Origin: Exophiala sp. HKRS030
Lineage: Eukaryota > Ascomycota > Eurotiomycetes > Chaetothyriales > Herpotrichiellaceae
NCBI GenBank assembly: GCA_023897205.1
Contig: JAHWDD010000004.1
Coordinates: 3,472,001 to 3,536,000 of the forward strand
Length of the DNA stretch: 64,000 nucleotides
Direction of reading: 5' to 3'
Below are positions 1 to 12,275 of this stretch, piece by piece. The position numbers were made by a program, and so were the translations under genes. Every line of letters begins with the position of its first letter. Position 1 is the stretch's first letter. Under the pieces are notes generated by a model that was not told where the DNA came from, did not search any database, and saw only the letters and a list, made by a program, of their open reading frames with translations.

Positions 1-1792
1 CCGAGGCATTGGGTAGGGAGTAGTAGTTGTACGACCAGGAGATGTACGGTGCGGGAGGAGGGTAGAATTGGAGCGTCGTTACATTGGTATACGCCAATCC
101 GCGTTTGGAGGGGTAAGGAGAAGACGACGGAGTTGCGGATGATACGGAGGAGGTCGAGGTGCGAAACAGTGTTGACCATGTTGATGTTGGCGCAACTATA
201 CGTGATGTTGTCACTGTCACTGCCACGGTTGTCGTTGTCATGGTAGTCGGGGATATGGCGACAGCTGTAGATGTTGAGGATTGTGATACGGATCGAGTGG
301 TGCTCGAAATAACAGCTGACGAAGCGGAGGAAGATGAGGGATTCGAAGGCATGCTCGAGGAAATCATGGATGAAATCGAGTGGCTGGGTGATATTGTGGT
401 CTGGCTTATGGATAGGGATACGGATGGTACTGCCGAAGATGTGTACGAAGTGGGAATACTCATGAATGTTGAACTTGATGCATAGATGGTACTTGTGCTC
501 AACCCGCTGGGAACATGAGAGGCGGAGGATGTTGAACTCAATAGCACTGTGGTCGCCACAGAGGACTTGGTAGGGCTCGAGGACCGGGGAGCCGAAAACA
601 TCGAAATTGATGTGCTGGTAGTTACAGAAATACCTGTTACATATGTCGAGCTCGAGTAAGCTGATGAAGATGGCACTGAATTCGTACCTGTTGTAATGCC
701 TGTTCCACCTTGTATCGATGTCAAGTGCGAGCTCTGAGGCTGTGTTGATGTGGTGATGCCTAGTGTACTAGACATTGACGACAGCTCGGATGAGAGTGTC
801 TGTGAAGTCGTCCTTGTCGAAGCCGAGGTTTGTGATACAATACTCGACTTTATGTTTGTTGAAACTGAGCTAGTGAGACCTGCATTCGGGGACGTCGAGG
901 TTGAACTCGGATTGATTGCACTACTCTCCCCATGCGGAAGCTCCGAGCTGGTTTCGGTAGTCTTCATCGTCGAAAATAATGTCGTGGATGTCGGTGCCTC
1001 CGTGTTTCGATTGGACACGAAACTCGATGTTGGACTGGGTGACGAGATCGTTGAAGAAACAGGGACGTCCACAAAATCTGGAGTCATCGATATACCCCCA
1101 GCCTCAGATGGAGGGACACTATCACCGAACGCCACCACAAGTTGTCCAGTTGGAAGTGTGTAGAAAGTCGAGTCTCCGTATACAAGAAGTCCTCCTTGGA
1201 AACTCCATCTAGATTCACCGTCTGGAACACTGGTATTTTGTAGTGGCTGTACTCCTGCGGATGCGCCTGTGCCCAAATAACCACCTTCGCCGACCAGGAA
1301 TCCGTTAGGAGTAAGCTGAAAGACCACAGCTACGTCCTGGTCTGCGCTGAGATATGCAAAGTTATTTGTGATCGTCACATATTCATTTCCTCGACTTTGC
1401 AATCTCCGACCGGCCACGCTTACAGTGATGATGAATGGACTGGATGTCGGTGGCGGAAGGACTGTGGTCCGTGGCGAGCTACTTTGTGTAGAATATGTAG
1501 AAGAGGCGGTTGTCAAGTTAGGGGTGGCTGTGGTCGACACAGAAGCCGAACTGTTTCCCCCAGGTGCGGTCGGCGAACTCGTAGATGACATCCATGGCGT
1601 CGAAGTCGCATTTCCATATATCACTGTCGTTGTTAGATAGCAATCATTCGACAATATCGATCCTGATCATCCATTAGCTCGACTTCTCTGACTCGTGAAT
1701 GGTTTCTCACCAAGTTGCGCGGCTGAATGTCCAGCAAGGCTCGAAGCGACAAGCGCCACCAAATCAAGCCTCGATCTTTTCCAAAATTTCAT
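1..1792 (-). CDS. Secreted Ser/Thr-rich protein with C-terminal GH128 (Asl1-like) glucanase domain, 3'-partial
   Basis: The gene is read on the minus strand from ATG 1792-1790. Exon 1 (1792-1711) encodes 27 residues that look like a signal peptide: MKFWKRSR, a hydrophobic stretch LVALVASSLAG, then HSAAQL. An 87-base intron (1710-1624, GT-AG, CTAAC branch) joins in frame to exon 2, which stays open to the window edge, about 568 residues in all. Residues ~30-87 and ~198-530 are dominated by Ser and Thr, so heavy O-glycosylation is likely. Residues ~88-197 form a less biased, globular-looking segment that I do not recognise. The last ~35 residues (bases 1-108) read KRGLAYTN...ISWSYNYYS, which matches the start of the GH128 glycosyl hydrolase core (KRGLAYN...VSWAYNW), a family with beta-1,3-glucanases and yeast Asl1. 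Role inferred: a cell-wall-anchored glucan-acting enzyme. The catalytic residues lie outside the window. No ATG-initiated frame reveals this gene because the start and body are on separate exons. Confidence 0.72.
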
Positions 1793-2239
1793 CCTGACTG
1801 TTGTGATGTTAGCCGCACCAGTGTCAAGATATCCAACGAAGCCGGACCGCGTATTGTATACACCTTGGACTTTTCATGGCCAGGAATGTGCCAGGTGGAA
1901 TGCTAGAACTGGTCAGTGCACGAGTGAAGCAAGACATAGCTGAAGTCTGAGAGAAACATTTGCAACTTCTCCGGACCTCGAGGTCCGATTAATATAGCTT
2001 TTATTGTCATTCAAAAAGCGCTCAAAAGTGCTCGAGACTGGTTAGTATACAAATACATTGTTTCATGTCCCGCTTTCCATGGATCGTCCTTCGATATGGT
2101 ACACAAGCAACCCATTTGCTGTTGAAATACTTTTGTCGTAACGCCACACATGCAGCCATAACTTCACCCGGCAGACTCTACGGGTACCTTCGAAGTCGAA
2201 AATGAATGATCCGAGAAAGAACGCCTGGCGTGATGATAA
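1793..2239. other. Intergenic between the secreted GH128-like gene and pag1
   Basis: About 450 bases between the 5' end of the secreted protein gene and the 3' end of pag1, both on the minus strand. It must hold the promoter of the former and the 3' UTR of the latter. A short inverted repeat CCTCGAGGTCC lies near 1977-1987. No gene is seen. Confidence 0.5.
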
Positions 2240-5200
2240 TCATAGACCTGGACTTGTCGTGGGACTGATGCCGCTGGCATTGAGGTATTCCACAGGCACT
2301 TTGGGTACTCGCGGACTCTGTATGGCTCCAGGCAAGAGGTTTTGACCTCCAGACTGTCCACGTAGCCTTGTAACTTCTCTCGCTCTCTCCTTCTCCTTTT
2401 GGCTCTCGCTCTTTCCACCAGTGAGACGTCGCATTCCACGTCGCATGCCTTGTATACTGAAGGCACCACCTGTTTCGGTGGCAGACGTTGGGGTCGTATA
2501 CTCCGAAGGCCCTGGTCCGGAGATACCCTTACCGCCGCCTGCGACTCCAACACTGAGAGAGGGGAATGGGCTGTTCTCTCCGTCAGAGAGCATGGCTTCG
2601 TCGTATTGATCCGCGTAATCGTCCTGGGATCTGAATGATCCAGTAGGTCCAGGAGAAAACACGCCTGAAGGCTGAGACCCTGAAAATTGATTTGCTGGTG
2701 ACGTGATAGACCTCGCGTGCAAGCCAGGCCTACTGTGATTCGTCGGGCTCAATACCGTCTGTATAGCTGGCTTCTTGTTTGTAATTGGCAAAGAAGGCCC
2801 CGGTCCTCCAAGCTCGTCGATTGACGAAAAAGATGTTTGAGTAGTCCCGCTATAAGCGGCCGAAGATTGACTCAATTCATTGCGATGCCCAACACCAGGC
2901 AAAGGGCCTGACTCTGTAATTCCATCAGGGATATTAGCCAAAGAAGATGTTCTTGCAAGACTTTGGCGTAATATGGGAGCAGTTTGCTCATCGTACAAGG
3001 CTGTGCTGTGCTCCGTTAATGTTGGCATAACCATGCTTGACACTCCCAGTTGACTAGTACCGGTTGGAGTGAGCACAAGATCTCCGTCAAGGTCATCGAA
3101 AAAGTCGTCGAGACTGTCGAGTGTATTGACCAAATCGCTGACGTTCGTATCTGCAGCTGTTTCCAAAGAACGAATTGTTTCCGCTCTGCTCTGAGATGGA
3201 AAATACGAGTCGTTGTAGCCATCATCGCCTTGGAACTCAACGTCAGGCGTAGCTGTTTCTTGGCCTTTCAATGCATCGGAGTCTCCACAGGTGTAGAATA
3301 CAGCATGCACATTACGCCGAGTCATGCTCGAATAGATTGCCGGCATAGGAATAGACCACCCCGACGGTAGTGGGATACCATACAAGCTTTGTGTGCGCTC
3401 GTACTCTTTTCGAATTGCCTTTGCAGAGCCCACTGCCATACTCATGCGCATGTGGTGCTTCTCCATTGGTGTAGCGGCAACCTCCATTATATAATCCAGG
3501 ACTTCGAGAGCCTGACTGCAATGTTCAGTCTGCAATAGCCGCAAAAGTGGAGAGATGAGATCTGGACCATGGTTCGTGATAGCTGCGTTCTTCATGTTGA
3601 CTAGGGGTATCAATTCGCTCAAAATGTCCATCAGTTTCACCCTGAACCACGGAGTCTTGTTTGTGAGGAGACCAATCATAAAGATCAAGGTTTGAGCATC
3701 ACGAGCTGGGAAATACGCAGCCTTCAAGGCTTGGAGCGTGGATGAGAGCATCTCACGACTTGAGATCATGTCTTTGCTGGCAAATTGTCGAAGACATATT
3801 GCCAATGCCTCGTGGCCTTCGGCAGCTGCAACATGGCCTAGGCTCCGAGCTACCTCTAATGAGGTAGAATCGACTGTGTCAATTTCGAAGCTGTGCAAGA
3901 ATTGTGGTAGATTTGCAAGCAAATTGTACAGTAGGCGGTCGTCAGTGCCGACCAGGTCGCAATTGGGAAGATGAGCCAGTTTATGCAGGACCGAAAGCGT
4001 CTTCTCCAAACTATCGGCGGACTTGAGACCTTTGTAAAGCAATGGCTGTACGCCTTCGAAACCGCCTTCCCATTTCCCGGGCTGTCCAACGAGCATAGCT
4101 TCGGTGACTTCCGTAGAGGACAAGTCTAGCTTCTCGATAAACTTCTCAAGCATCCCCAATGTCTCATAGAACTCTCTTTCGTGGATGGTACTGAGACAAG
4201 CACATGTAGTCCAGAACAGCTGTGGATATCGTACGAGAGTCTTTGGTTCCGAAGCCCCAATGACGACCTTTAGAGTTGTCAAAATCTCCATGGAAAATGT
4301 CTGGTAATCCGTCTGCTCGTCTGCGATGGTGTTTGATAACCGGGCGAGCATGTCAGCCAGCATTCTGGCGTCCAGACTGACTGATATGCATCGGAAGACC
4401 TGGAAGGAACGGCAAGCCAAGTGACGTACGGGGCAGATAGAAGCCCAATGCAGGGCTTCCTTTGCCCACGTATCACTGAAGTTCTCGAAAGCCAAATCGA
4501 AAATGCTAACGATTTCCGTGCTGAGGGTGGACATAGCGGGAGGTACCCTGCTGGCCCCATCATCTTCGTCTTTTCTAGTGTTCTTTTCATAAGACCAGCT
4601 GATTCTTGCATCATTGGTTCGGACTGAGTCGACCAGGGTCTCAATCTGTGACTTTGAGGCATACAATACCTGAGGATCAATCTTTGTCGTGACCAGTTCG
4701 TGAATCAGGTGTACCAGCATCTCTCGAGCTTGTTCCTGTACCGAACTTGTGTAGTGATCCCAGAGAATGAGAACAGTGTGGATGAGTTTGATGGCTTCTT
4801 CCTTGGCCAGGGTCACAGGTGTGACCATTAGATCGACCAGGAAGATGAGGGATACTTGACCTAAAGAGAGCCCGACCTGTTCGTCCGTTAGTCTCATCCA
4901 GCGTCCAAGCACAATGACAGAATCCCTTACCTGTTTGCTGCCCATTGGAAGCAATGAGCCCAAATCTGCAACATAGGGCAGGTGCCTCGTGTCCGGCATA
5001 ACGACATCTGCGTGGTTTTTGTCGTTGACCATGTTTTTCGGCGTCAATTGCAGCATGAAAAATTCAAGCACTCTCGATCCTGCAGGAGTGGACGAGAGAT
5101 AGACCACTATTTGTTTCGCATACTCGACAAAGTTTTGGTCACGACGGTCAAGAGAAAGATAGATGATAAAGTCCAGTATAAGCTGCACGTTCCCTGCGTG

Positions 5201-8200
5201 TGGGCCTGTTGCAAGAGCTTGCCACAAAGCCTGAACTTCATTGTGCATGGAACTGCTGGAGCAGATTGTGATTTCAAACATATTTGCCAGAAGCATGTAG
5301 GAAACCGCAGTCGGCCCATTAGTAATGGGGTCGACTTGAAGCTCGAGAGTCTGCAGCCAGGGCAAGATGGCAACGACCATGTTGCGCTGATGATCGTTCC
5401 GTGCAACCTTATAGTGCAAAGAAAACTCGGAGAAAATCATGAAAGCGATATCTGAGTTTGCTTTCGCAAGACGCTTTGAGTACTCAAATTGGGCTAATTT
5501 GTAGACAGCACGCGTTTTGTCGGATATGCTTATGTCGAATTCTTGCAAGTTCGAACTTTTCTGGAGTCGTTCGTCCAAGGTCCGGATCAGGTGAGCAGAC
5601 TTCATCCGTATTTCTCTATTCTCATTGCCCAGGGTGAACACAATTACGCTGAGGATTTTCCAGAAAGGGAGCGGATACTCCGGTTGTTGTATCAAGACCT
5701 CGCAAACCACCCCAAAATAACTCTCCAGTGCAGTTGAGGATTCGGTCATGTAGCATTTTTCAATGGCATGTTCGATCAGTCCGAGATGGTCGGGGTTATT
5801 CATCAGTAGCAGCTTGAGTGCTCGCCTGCCGATGGAATGCATTTTATGATTGTTGGTCGCGAAGATGCCGTCAATCCAGGACAGCATACGTGGAACATGG
5901 AACGACAGGACAATATTGCTGTCCGTCACCATATTTATTGGACCAGCACACAGGGCAGCCATCGCACTCAGAGCAGCCACGCGCAGATTGTTCTTCTCCT
6001 TCTCAGAGGCTGCATTGGCATTCATCCGGTCCTGGACATCCCTTGCATGGCTATGGTTAGGATCAAATAAGTTCTGTTCCGCTGAATAACCACACCAGTC
6101 TTCCATAAGAGCAAAGGCGGACTTGCGTGCCTCGAAAGGCATCCAACGAGTAGGAGTTCTGGATCTGTTCACGCCCTCGAAGACTTCTTCAACGAGGCCA
6201 CAGAAATGGTATCTCAGTCTTTGAAAACGCCAATCATTCTGTACGTCCGTGTCGCTGAGGAAAATGCGCAGGTCCCGCGTGTAGGTGACCATATTGTGCA
6301 ATATCCACTCGTCTGTATAGATATCCTCGTGACGAAGAAATGCCGCGGTAAGTTTGTAGACGTGGGTGACCTCGGTCCTTAGTCTTTCAGTCTTCTGAGA
6401 TCTCTGTGGGCTACTGGGTGTTCTCTGATGATTGATCCTAGCCTTTGCTTCGTCGTTGCATGTGATTACCGCGTACTGCAGCGACTCGAGAAGGGTTCTA
6501 CAGAGCTTCCGATTAATGGAGCCAAGAGCGGTCACCACAGCATCACGAATGGGGTCTGGATGAGCGCCTAACATAGGTATGATGGCTGAGAAGAGGGCCC
6601 GCGCAGACCCCAATTTGTCCTGAGATTGAGTGGCACCTTTGGAAGTTTTCCGAGCGTGAGCAGCGTCCGCAAGCTGACTCTGTGATTGACCTCCAGGGGA
6701 ATTAAGGGTGACACATGCCATGATAAGGTAGAGCTTCCACTGTTCGAATAGGACCTCTGCAGAAGTCGCAGAACTACGCCCTTGGATCTTGTTTTCGTAA
6801 AGAGCCGGGTTTCCCGTACTGATGTCTTTGAAGCTTTCTACGTCGTTCTGCATGAGCATTAATCTTCCGGTAACAGTGCCACGGCAGAGGGCGATAGCAT
6901 TTGGACACGCATCAAAGACGACTCTGATGAGATTCGGGAATGCTTTGAACCAGAGAGTTGAGTCGTAGGACACTTCTGAGCTACAAATCTCAATCAGGGT
7001 GCTTTGGTCCGACTTGACACGTTTATCCTTTTGCAGTCGGCTTCTTTCTGCAACATTAAGAGCATCTTCATGGAGGTCGAGGATCCGTGATGATTGTGTT
7101 TCTAGTAATTTGATGATTCTGGATGGTTCATCCTGACCAAGGACTTTGTCGAATTGAAGCACTAGCCGCAACACCTTGACGGCAAAGGCCCGTACTCGAC
7201 GAGATTGTGAACAGAGGAAAAAGAGCCCATAAGCCTCGATTTCGTCGACAAGAGGAATGACATTGGTCAGCTCCATCCGCAGTGCTCGATTCGACGGTGG
7301 AGTCCCGCGCTCCCTTGCCTCCGCTGCACTCGCCATCGTCTTTTGTTTCAGTTGTTCTGTCCATATCTGGAGCAGTTCCAGATACAGCGTCAAGGTGGAT
7401 TCAATGTGTGCCGGTCCCAAGCGTCCTTCATCGGACATGGTTGAATACTGTGTATCATAAGAAAAGATGAATCTTGGAAACGCAATCGCAACAGCCTGGG
7501 CGTGGCCCTGTCGAGCAATTGCTTTGAGCGATTGAGTGGCGGAGGAAGCAATGTTTGCTTGGACATGAGCGGATCCGGTGCACAAGAGGCTGATGAGAGG
7601 GCTCAAGGGTATGTGATCCTTGAAGCAGCGGGGCAGAGCTTGAATTGCCACGTGCAAAAGTTCATAGTATTGCTGCCGCTGGTCGGCAACTGGGACATCT
7701 GGAGAACGATTCAAGGTGAAAGCATCGACCAAAGGTGTCTTCGGAGTCAAGCTGGCGGGTGAGGAGAATTTCTCGTTGAGAGTAGCCTGACCACCAAAGG
7801 TATTGTCACATAGGATTGTTATCTTTCCCAAAGTTTCGCAAAATTGCAAATAATACTGCCGTGCGCTCTCGTCGAGATTCGAAACGTTGACCGGCACAGA
7901 CGACGAGGTTTCGTCTTCAAAAGTCGACTTGACTGGTGTACCGAGATCCACGCTGGTCTTCAGGCTGCTCTGGGGAGAGGATGGAAGTCCCTCAAAGGTA
8001 GGCGATTGGATGCTGAAAACGGGAAATGGAGGCGCGACCTGATCGGCTCGCTCTAGGTCAGACATAATGGCCAGAAAGCCGCGAATGCCTACGACCATTC
8101 TTTCTGGCTCCATGTTCTCAATTTTAAGTGGACGATTTGATTGAAACATGTCGGAGTGGACCATCGGAAAGATAATGGATCTGAAACATATGTCCTGAGC

Positions 8201-10340
8201 AGCATATCCCAGAATACGGATAAGTTGAACCAAGGGCGTCGCTACAGCTGGATCCGAGCCAATGTGCGTTCTCCGACCTTGTGGAAGGGCCAGCTTGATG
8301 ACTTCGTCCAAGCGACGTACTCTGAGATTGGCTGGTTCGACCACACGTGCAAGATAGGTCCATGTCAGCTGGCAGATGGCCTGCAAAGCAGGACCACGGG
8401 TGGTTCTGTCTTTGAGCTTGTTGCCGAAACTTTGAACCATTGGCAGCCATTGTGCAGAGAATGTTTCTAATGGAGAGACACAGAGGAGTACAATAGAAAG
8501 TGGGAAGCCGATGGCCCAATGACGGACCTTGACGATCATATTGAACAAGCGAGCATTGATAACCTCAATGAAGCTGACCCACATTGGGATTCCCTGGAAA
8601 ACGTCAGGATGGCTAGCGACCACCGTCAACAAGCGCACAAATAGATGACAGTACGCCTGCTTGACGCGAGGCCCATGAGCATCGGAGAAACGGCTCGCAA
8701 GACTTCTCAAGAATTCACACACACTTGGCGCAGCTTCTCTGGTAGCAGCAATGTGCAGATGACGCATGCTTAGGAGCAGTAATTCGAGTCGAGATTCGAA
8801 TTCTCTGGCGGTTGTTGTTTGCTGGCTTTTGGCGAATTCCTGCTGCCACACGTCAAGCTGCTGCGTATAGCGACCGGAGACATTTAGGAAATCCACCCGA
8901 CTCATATGACCCAAAACCTGGCCATATATTCTCCAGTTTGCTAGTCTGATACTGGAGCAGAGGATCTGTGTCGGTTCAACTTCCTTTATCTGAGTAAACA
9001 CAATATCCTCAAGTTTATACGCCAAGTCTGGAGTGATGGCTTCCAAATTGCTTTGCTCAAAGATAGCAATCAAGACTCGACACAGAATGTAGACAGAGAT
9101 TGTGGCCCTGCGATCTGCCAGAATATATTCCTGTGTCAGGCTGTCCTCTAATGAGCCTTCCGTGCCCGTCTGAGGGAACCCGGACTCTCCTGGGACTTGT
9201 AACGGCTCCGTATGCCGTCTCGGTAACGTGGCCGGGAGCGAAGAGACGGAAAACGTGGCGCCCAGGCCCTGTTGCAGCCGTTGCTGGTAGACTTGTTTCT
9301 TTAGACTGGCAGCGATATCACCCTTGCCTTTGCGCCATAGCATCAGACTATCGACCAGAGGTTTTGGCCCTTGACGAGAGATATGACCCAGGGACGATAT
9401 CAGCTGGTCAAAGGCAGCATCCACCCCCGGAGCACAGGCTTGCTCTACCGGTGTTGTGACTGTGTCGACAAGAGAGAGACAGTGATTGATTCTCTGATCG
9501 GCTCGTAGCACGAAGGCATGGAACAGATGATGTAGAGCATACTCCCCTGGCGTGCGTGGCTCTTGGTGAGCACTTGACGAGTTGTATGCATGGCCGCGTC
9601 GCGTTCTCGAATGCTCTTTGCGCCTCCGGGGCTGGGCTGAGAGAGAGTCGGGCTGTGACACTTGAACATCAATCATCGAGTCGATGGAGTGGCCTTGAGT
9701 GTGGCCTTGGAAAGATGAGACTGGGCTTGCGAAAGTGGATTGACCTTCTCCAGTAGAGTATTGCCCTCTCCGTCCCACGGTCGGATATCTCGCATTATTT
9801 GAGGCATTCAGTAAGGACTCGGGTGACAGAGGACTTGCGGACGTGGGCGAGTTGAAGGATGGATTTCTTGAATGCTGAAGGCCATGTATCACCGATGTTT
9901 GTCGATGATGGCCATAACTGTTCGATGTGCGTCGCTGCAGACCACTGTCCACGGCAGACGTACCTCTTGAGCTCACACTGCCATCCTGCCCAGGCCCAGC
10001 AGGCTGCACCGAGCCAGCGCGTGAGGATGACACATAGCTGGCCCCATATCCTTGTGTCGCAGACTGTTGCGGTCTTCCTCTTGAAACATCCCTTGTGTGG
10101 ATGGGCGCAGCCAGCGGTGGACGAACGGTGGATGACGGTGGGGAGATCTGTTCAGGGCCAGGACCATCGAGGGCAAAGTTTGGGGTCTCGCTTGACGCGG
10201 GATGAGCATCTGAGGACATTGAATGCGTGAGATCAGCATGTGCTCGTATGTAGGTGTCGTCGCTGGGGGCGGTAGGGAAACTGCACGAATGCTTGGTGGT
10301 AGCGGAAGGGTTCCGGACTCGACTCACTATTGGGCATCAT
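2240..10340 (-). CDS. pag1: Cell morphogenesis protein Pag1/Tao3/Mor2 (Furry family)
   Basis: A very large protein of about 2,660 residues, the size expected of the Furry family (yeast Tao3, fission yeast Mor2). These HEAT-like scaffolds work with the NDR kinase/Mob complex (RAM/MOR network) in polarised growth, cell separation and actin organisation at the cortex. The first ~270 residues are low-complexity and rich in Ser, Gln and Pro; the helical MOR2-PAG1 body follows, with recognisable blocks such as EYALHHLFHAFVLRAD and the central stretch around WRFQRLRYHFCGLVEEVFEG; the last ~350 residues are again disordered. The reading frame extends up to a GTG at 10327, but that GTG is a perfect GTGAGT splice donor. 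I therefore place the start at ATG 10340, a 13-base exon (10340-10328), an intron 10327-10210 ending CCTCAG, and exon 2 10209-2240. The spliced length, 7,983 bases, is divisible by three. An internal ATG at 10219 is the alternative start. Confidence 0.9.
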
Positions 10341-12275
10341 TTTTTGCCGAAGACCGACAGGACGAGAGGCGCAGATACAGAGACTCCGTCATTGCGTTGC
10401 ACCCGAGTCCAGGCCGAGAATGGGTGAAGGAGAGGAAGGGAAGCAGAGGGAGATGGTATGGAGTATGTTGGCTGAATTTACTCGGTAAGGGAGGTGAATT
10501 TTAGTCCCCGTTGTCGAAATAGACGAGGTCAAACAGACTGAAAAAGAATGGAACGAACCCTCACCCAATCACACGGCAACAGCCACAGTACGGTCAAGAA
10601 GAACACCAGGGATATCTATATTCTATACTGAACAAACCCCTATGGCCACCTTGTGAGGATGGATATGTGTTTCCATATGTTAGTGTGTGTGTGGTGTAGG
10701 ACGATTTAGTGCCATCGATGTCATATTTGTTTCTCACGGACCCTACAGATGGACTGAGCCATGTGCTACACCCAGCGATTCGCCGATGGACAGGAACAAC
10801 TATCGAATCAAAGTCATCTTGGGGGCGAGACTGACGGGTGATGGAAACGGGGGTGGCGCCAATCGATTCACGTCCAGCCTGCACAGATTCTTTTTAGTCT
10901 GAGAGCACGGAGTATGGCGTCCAGGAGATCATCTTGCAGCCTCGGGATCAGGAGAAAGGAACGCCTAGGGAGAGACCAATTCCACCGTGATTTTAACATG
11001 GTGAAAACACACCGAGATGAGAATGAAGAGACCATACCGATACGAGTATATGGATCTAGGTATGGATAGTCTACGGAGTACTGAGATAGTGATTCATCAT
11101 ACTCGGTACACTCCTTGCAAACTGTATTGTATGTAAGATGGAAAATGCCCGCGATCGAGGCTGACTGTGTCTGATCAAACTGCTCACCTGTACGAGTTAC
11201 GGAATACTCTGCACTCCGTAGACCGTAGCCTAATCTCATGTCCCGGAAGGATGTGGTGGAGGCCTGAGAGCCGGCATGGATGGTGATGGAATTGCAGGGA
11301 ACAGGTACCTGAATAGTGCAAGTCTGTGGGTGAGTGGGTGGTCTTCTCCGTAGTCGTAGTGTACTGTAGGTAAGCCCCCCTGGGGGTACTCGTACAGTAC
11401 CTGGGTAGGGACCCGGGGAGACCCAAATATTGTAGTTCCAGGTGGCACTGACACCTGGACACCTCACCTAATCCCCAGGGTTTTCCTGATGCCGTTCGCT
11501 GTAGTAGTTGTCAATGGGAAGGTTACAGTGTCCATACAGAGTATCTTTGCCACTTGACTCTCACCCACATCAACTTCCGCTGAAGTGTCGATGGCGACAA
11601 GCCTTACTCCACGGCCCCAAATTGGTCCTGTCCATAGGCACAGAGTACCTGTGCAGCAAATGTGCAAAGGCACAGTGCTACATACCGTAAAGTGTACCAC
11701 GAAATGCATCCGAACTGCGTCCGATATTCGCAGGTGTCAAAAAGTCTCTCCGCTCCCACATTGTAACAATTCCGCAGTCTGGCCATTGCTTCCACCGTCG
11801 CCCCTCAGCTCCTCCCTCTGCCGTTCCATGTTCTCGTTGCCCCCGATCCACGACCCGATACCCTCTCCATTGCCATCCGGGGTGTCTTGGACAAGCGATC
11901 GCTACAACAAAGTTGATATTCTCACCCACTTGATTGCAATCTGTCCTTTCTCTTCATCTCACCTCTCACTCAACACCACGATATTTATATCCAACCGCCT
12001 GAAAACTCAGCTTCATCGCACATAGTGGCACATCAGCTTCTTATCTCATCGTTCCCCCAGCCCACTCCAGCCCACCTGCACCTTGGCACATCAGGCCACA
12101 CACGGTTATTTGCCCACCGAGAGGGGTCTCCACGGCGTAATCTGTCCTTGTTCCTTTAAATTGGCCTGCGTCCTTTGTCGCGCTGATCGTCTCCAACGAG
12201 CGCCCTTCTCAATCCAAACTTTGTAGAAGAACAATCCTCTCCTTGCCCTCCGTTGAGCCACTTCAATCGCTCACC
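10341..12275. other. Divergent intergenic region between pag1 and cpr
   Basis: A 1.9-kb region between two divergent genes, expected to hold both promoters and the 5' leaders. It contains several short palindromes: CCCCCCTGGGGG near 11374, TCCAGGTG/CACCTGGA at 11437-11459 and repeated GTAC-rich patches. Pyrimidine-rich sequence precedes the cpr start (11800-12275), as is usual for strongly expressed fungal genes. A 199-residue minus-strand open frame (10868-11467) has no recognisable domain and I do not call it a gene. Confidence 0.6.
11437..11459. repeat. Perfect 8-bp stem inverted repeat with 7-base loop
   Basis: TCCAGGTG and CACCTGGA are separated by GCACTGA. It lies about 0.8 kb upstream of the cpr ATG. 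It could be a transcription factor half-site pair or a hairpin in a transcript; nothing else in the sequence decides this. Confidence 0.6.

Noticed and set aside
750..1163. 137-codon plus-strand acidic frame at the left end
   Set aside because: It is the antisense of the Ser/Thr-rich exon, which continues from a signal peptide and ends in a GH128 motif.
4982..5455. 157-codon plus-strand frame inside pag1
   Set aside because: Antisense shadow of a strongly supported exon; no domain.
10868..11467. 199-codon minus-strand frame between pag1 and cpr
   Set aside because: No recognisable domain, overlapping alternative frames, lies in a promoter region with palindromes.
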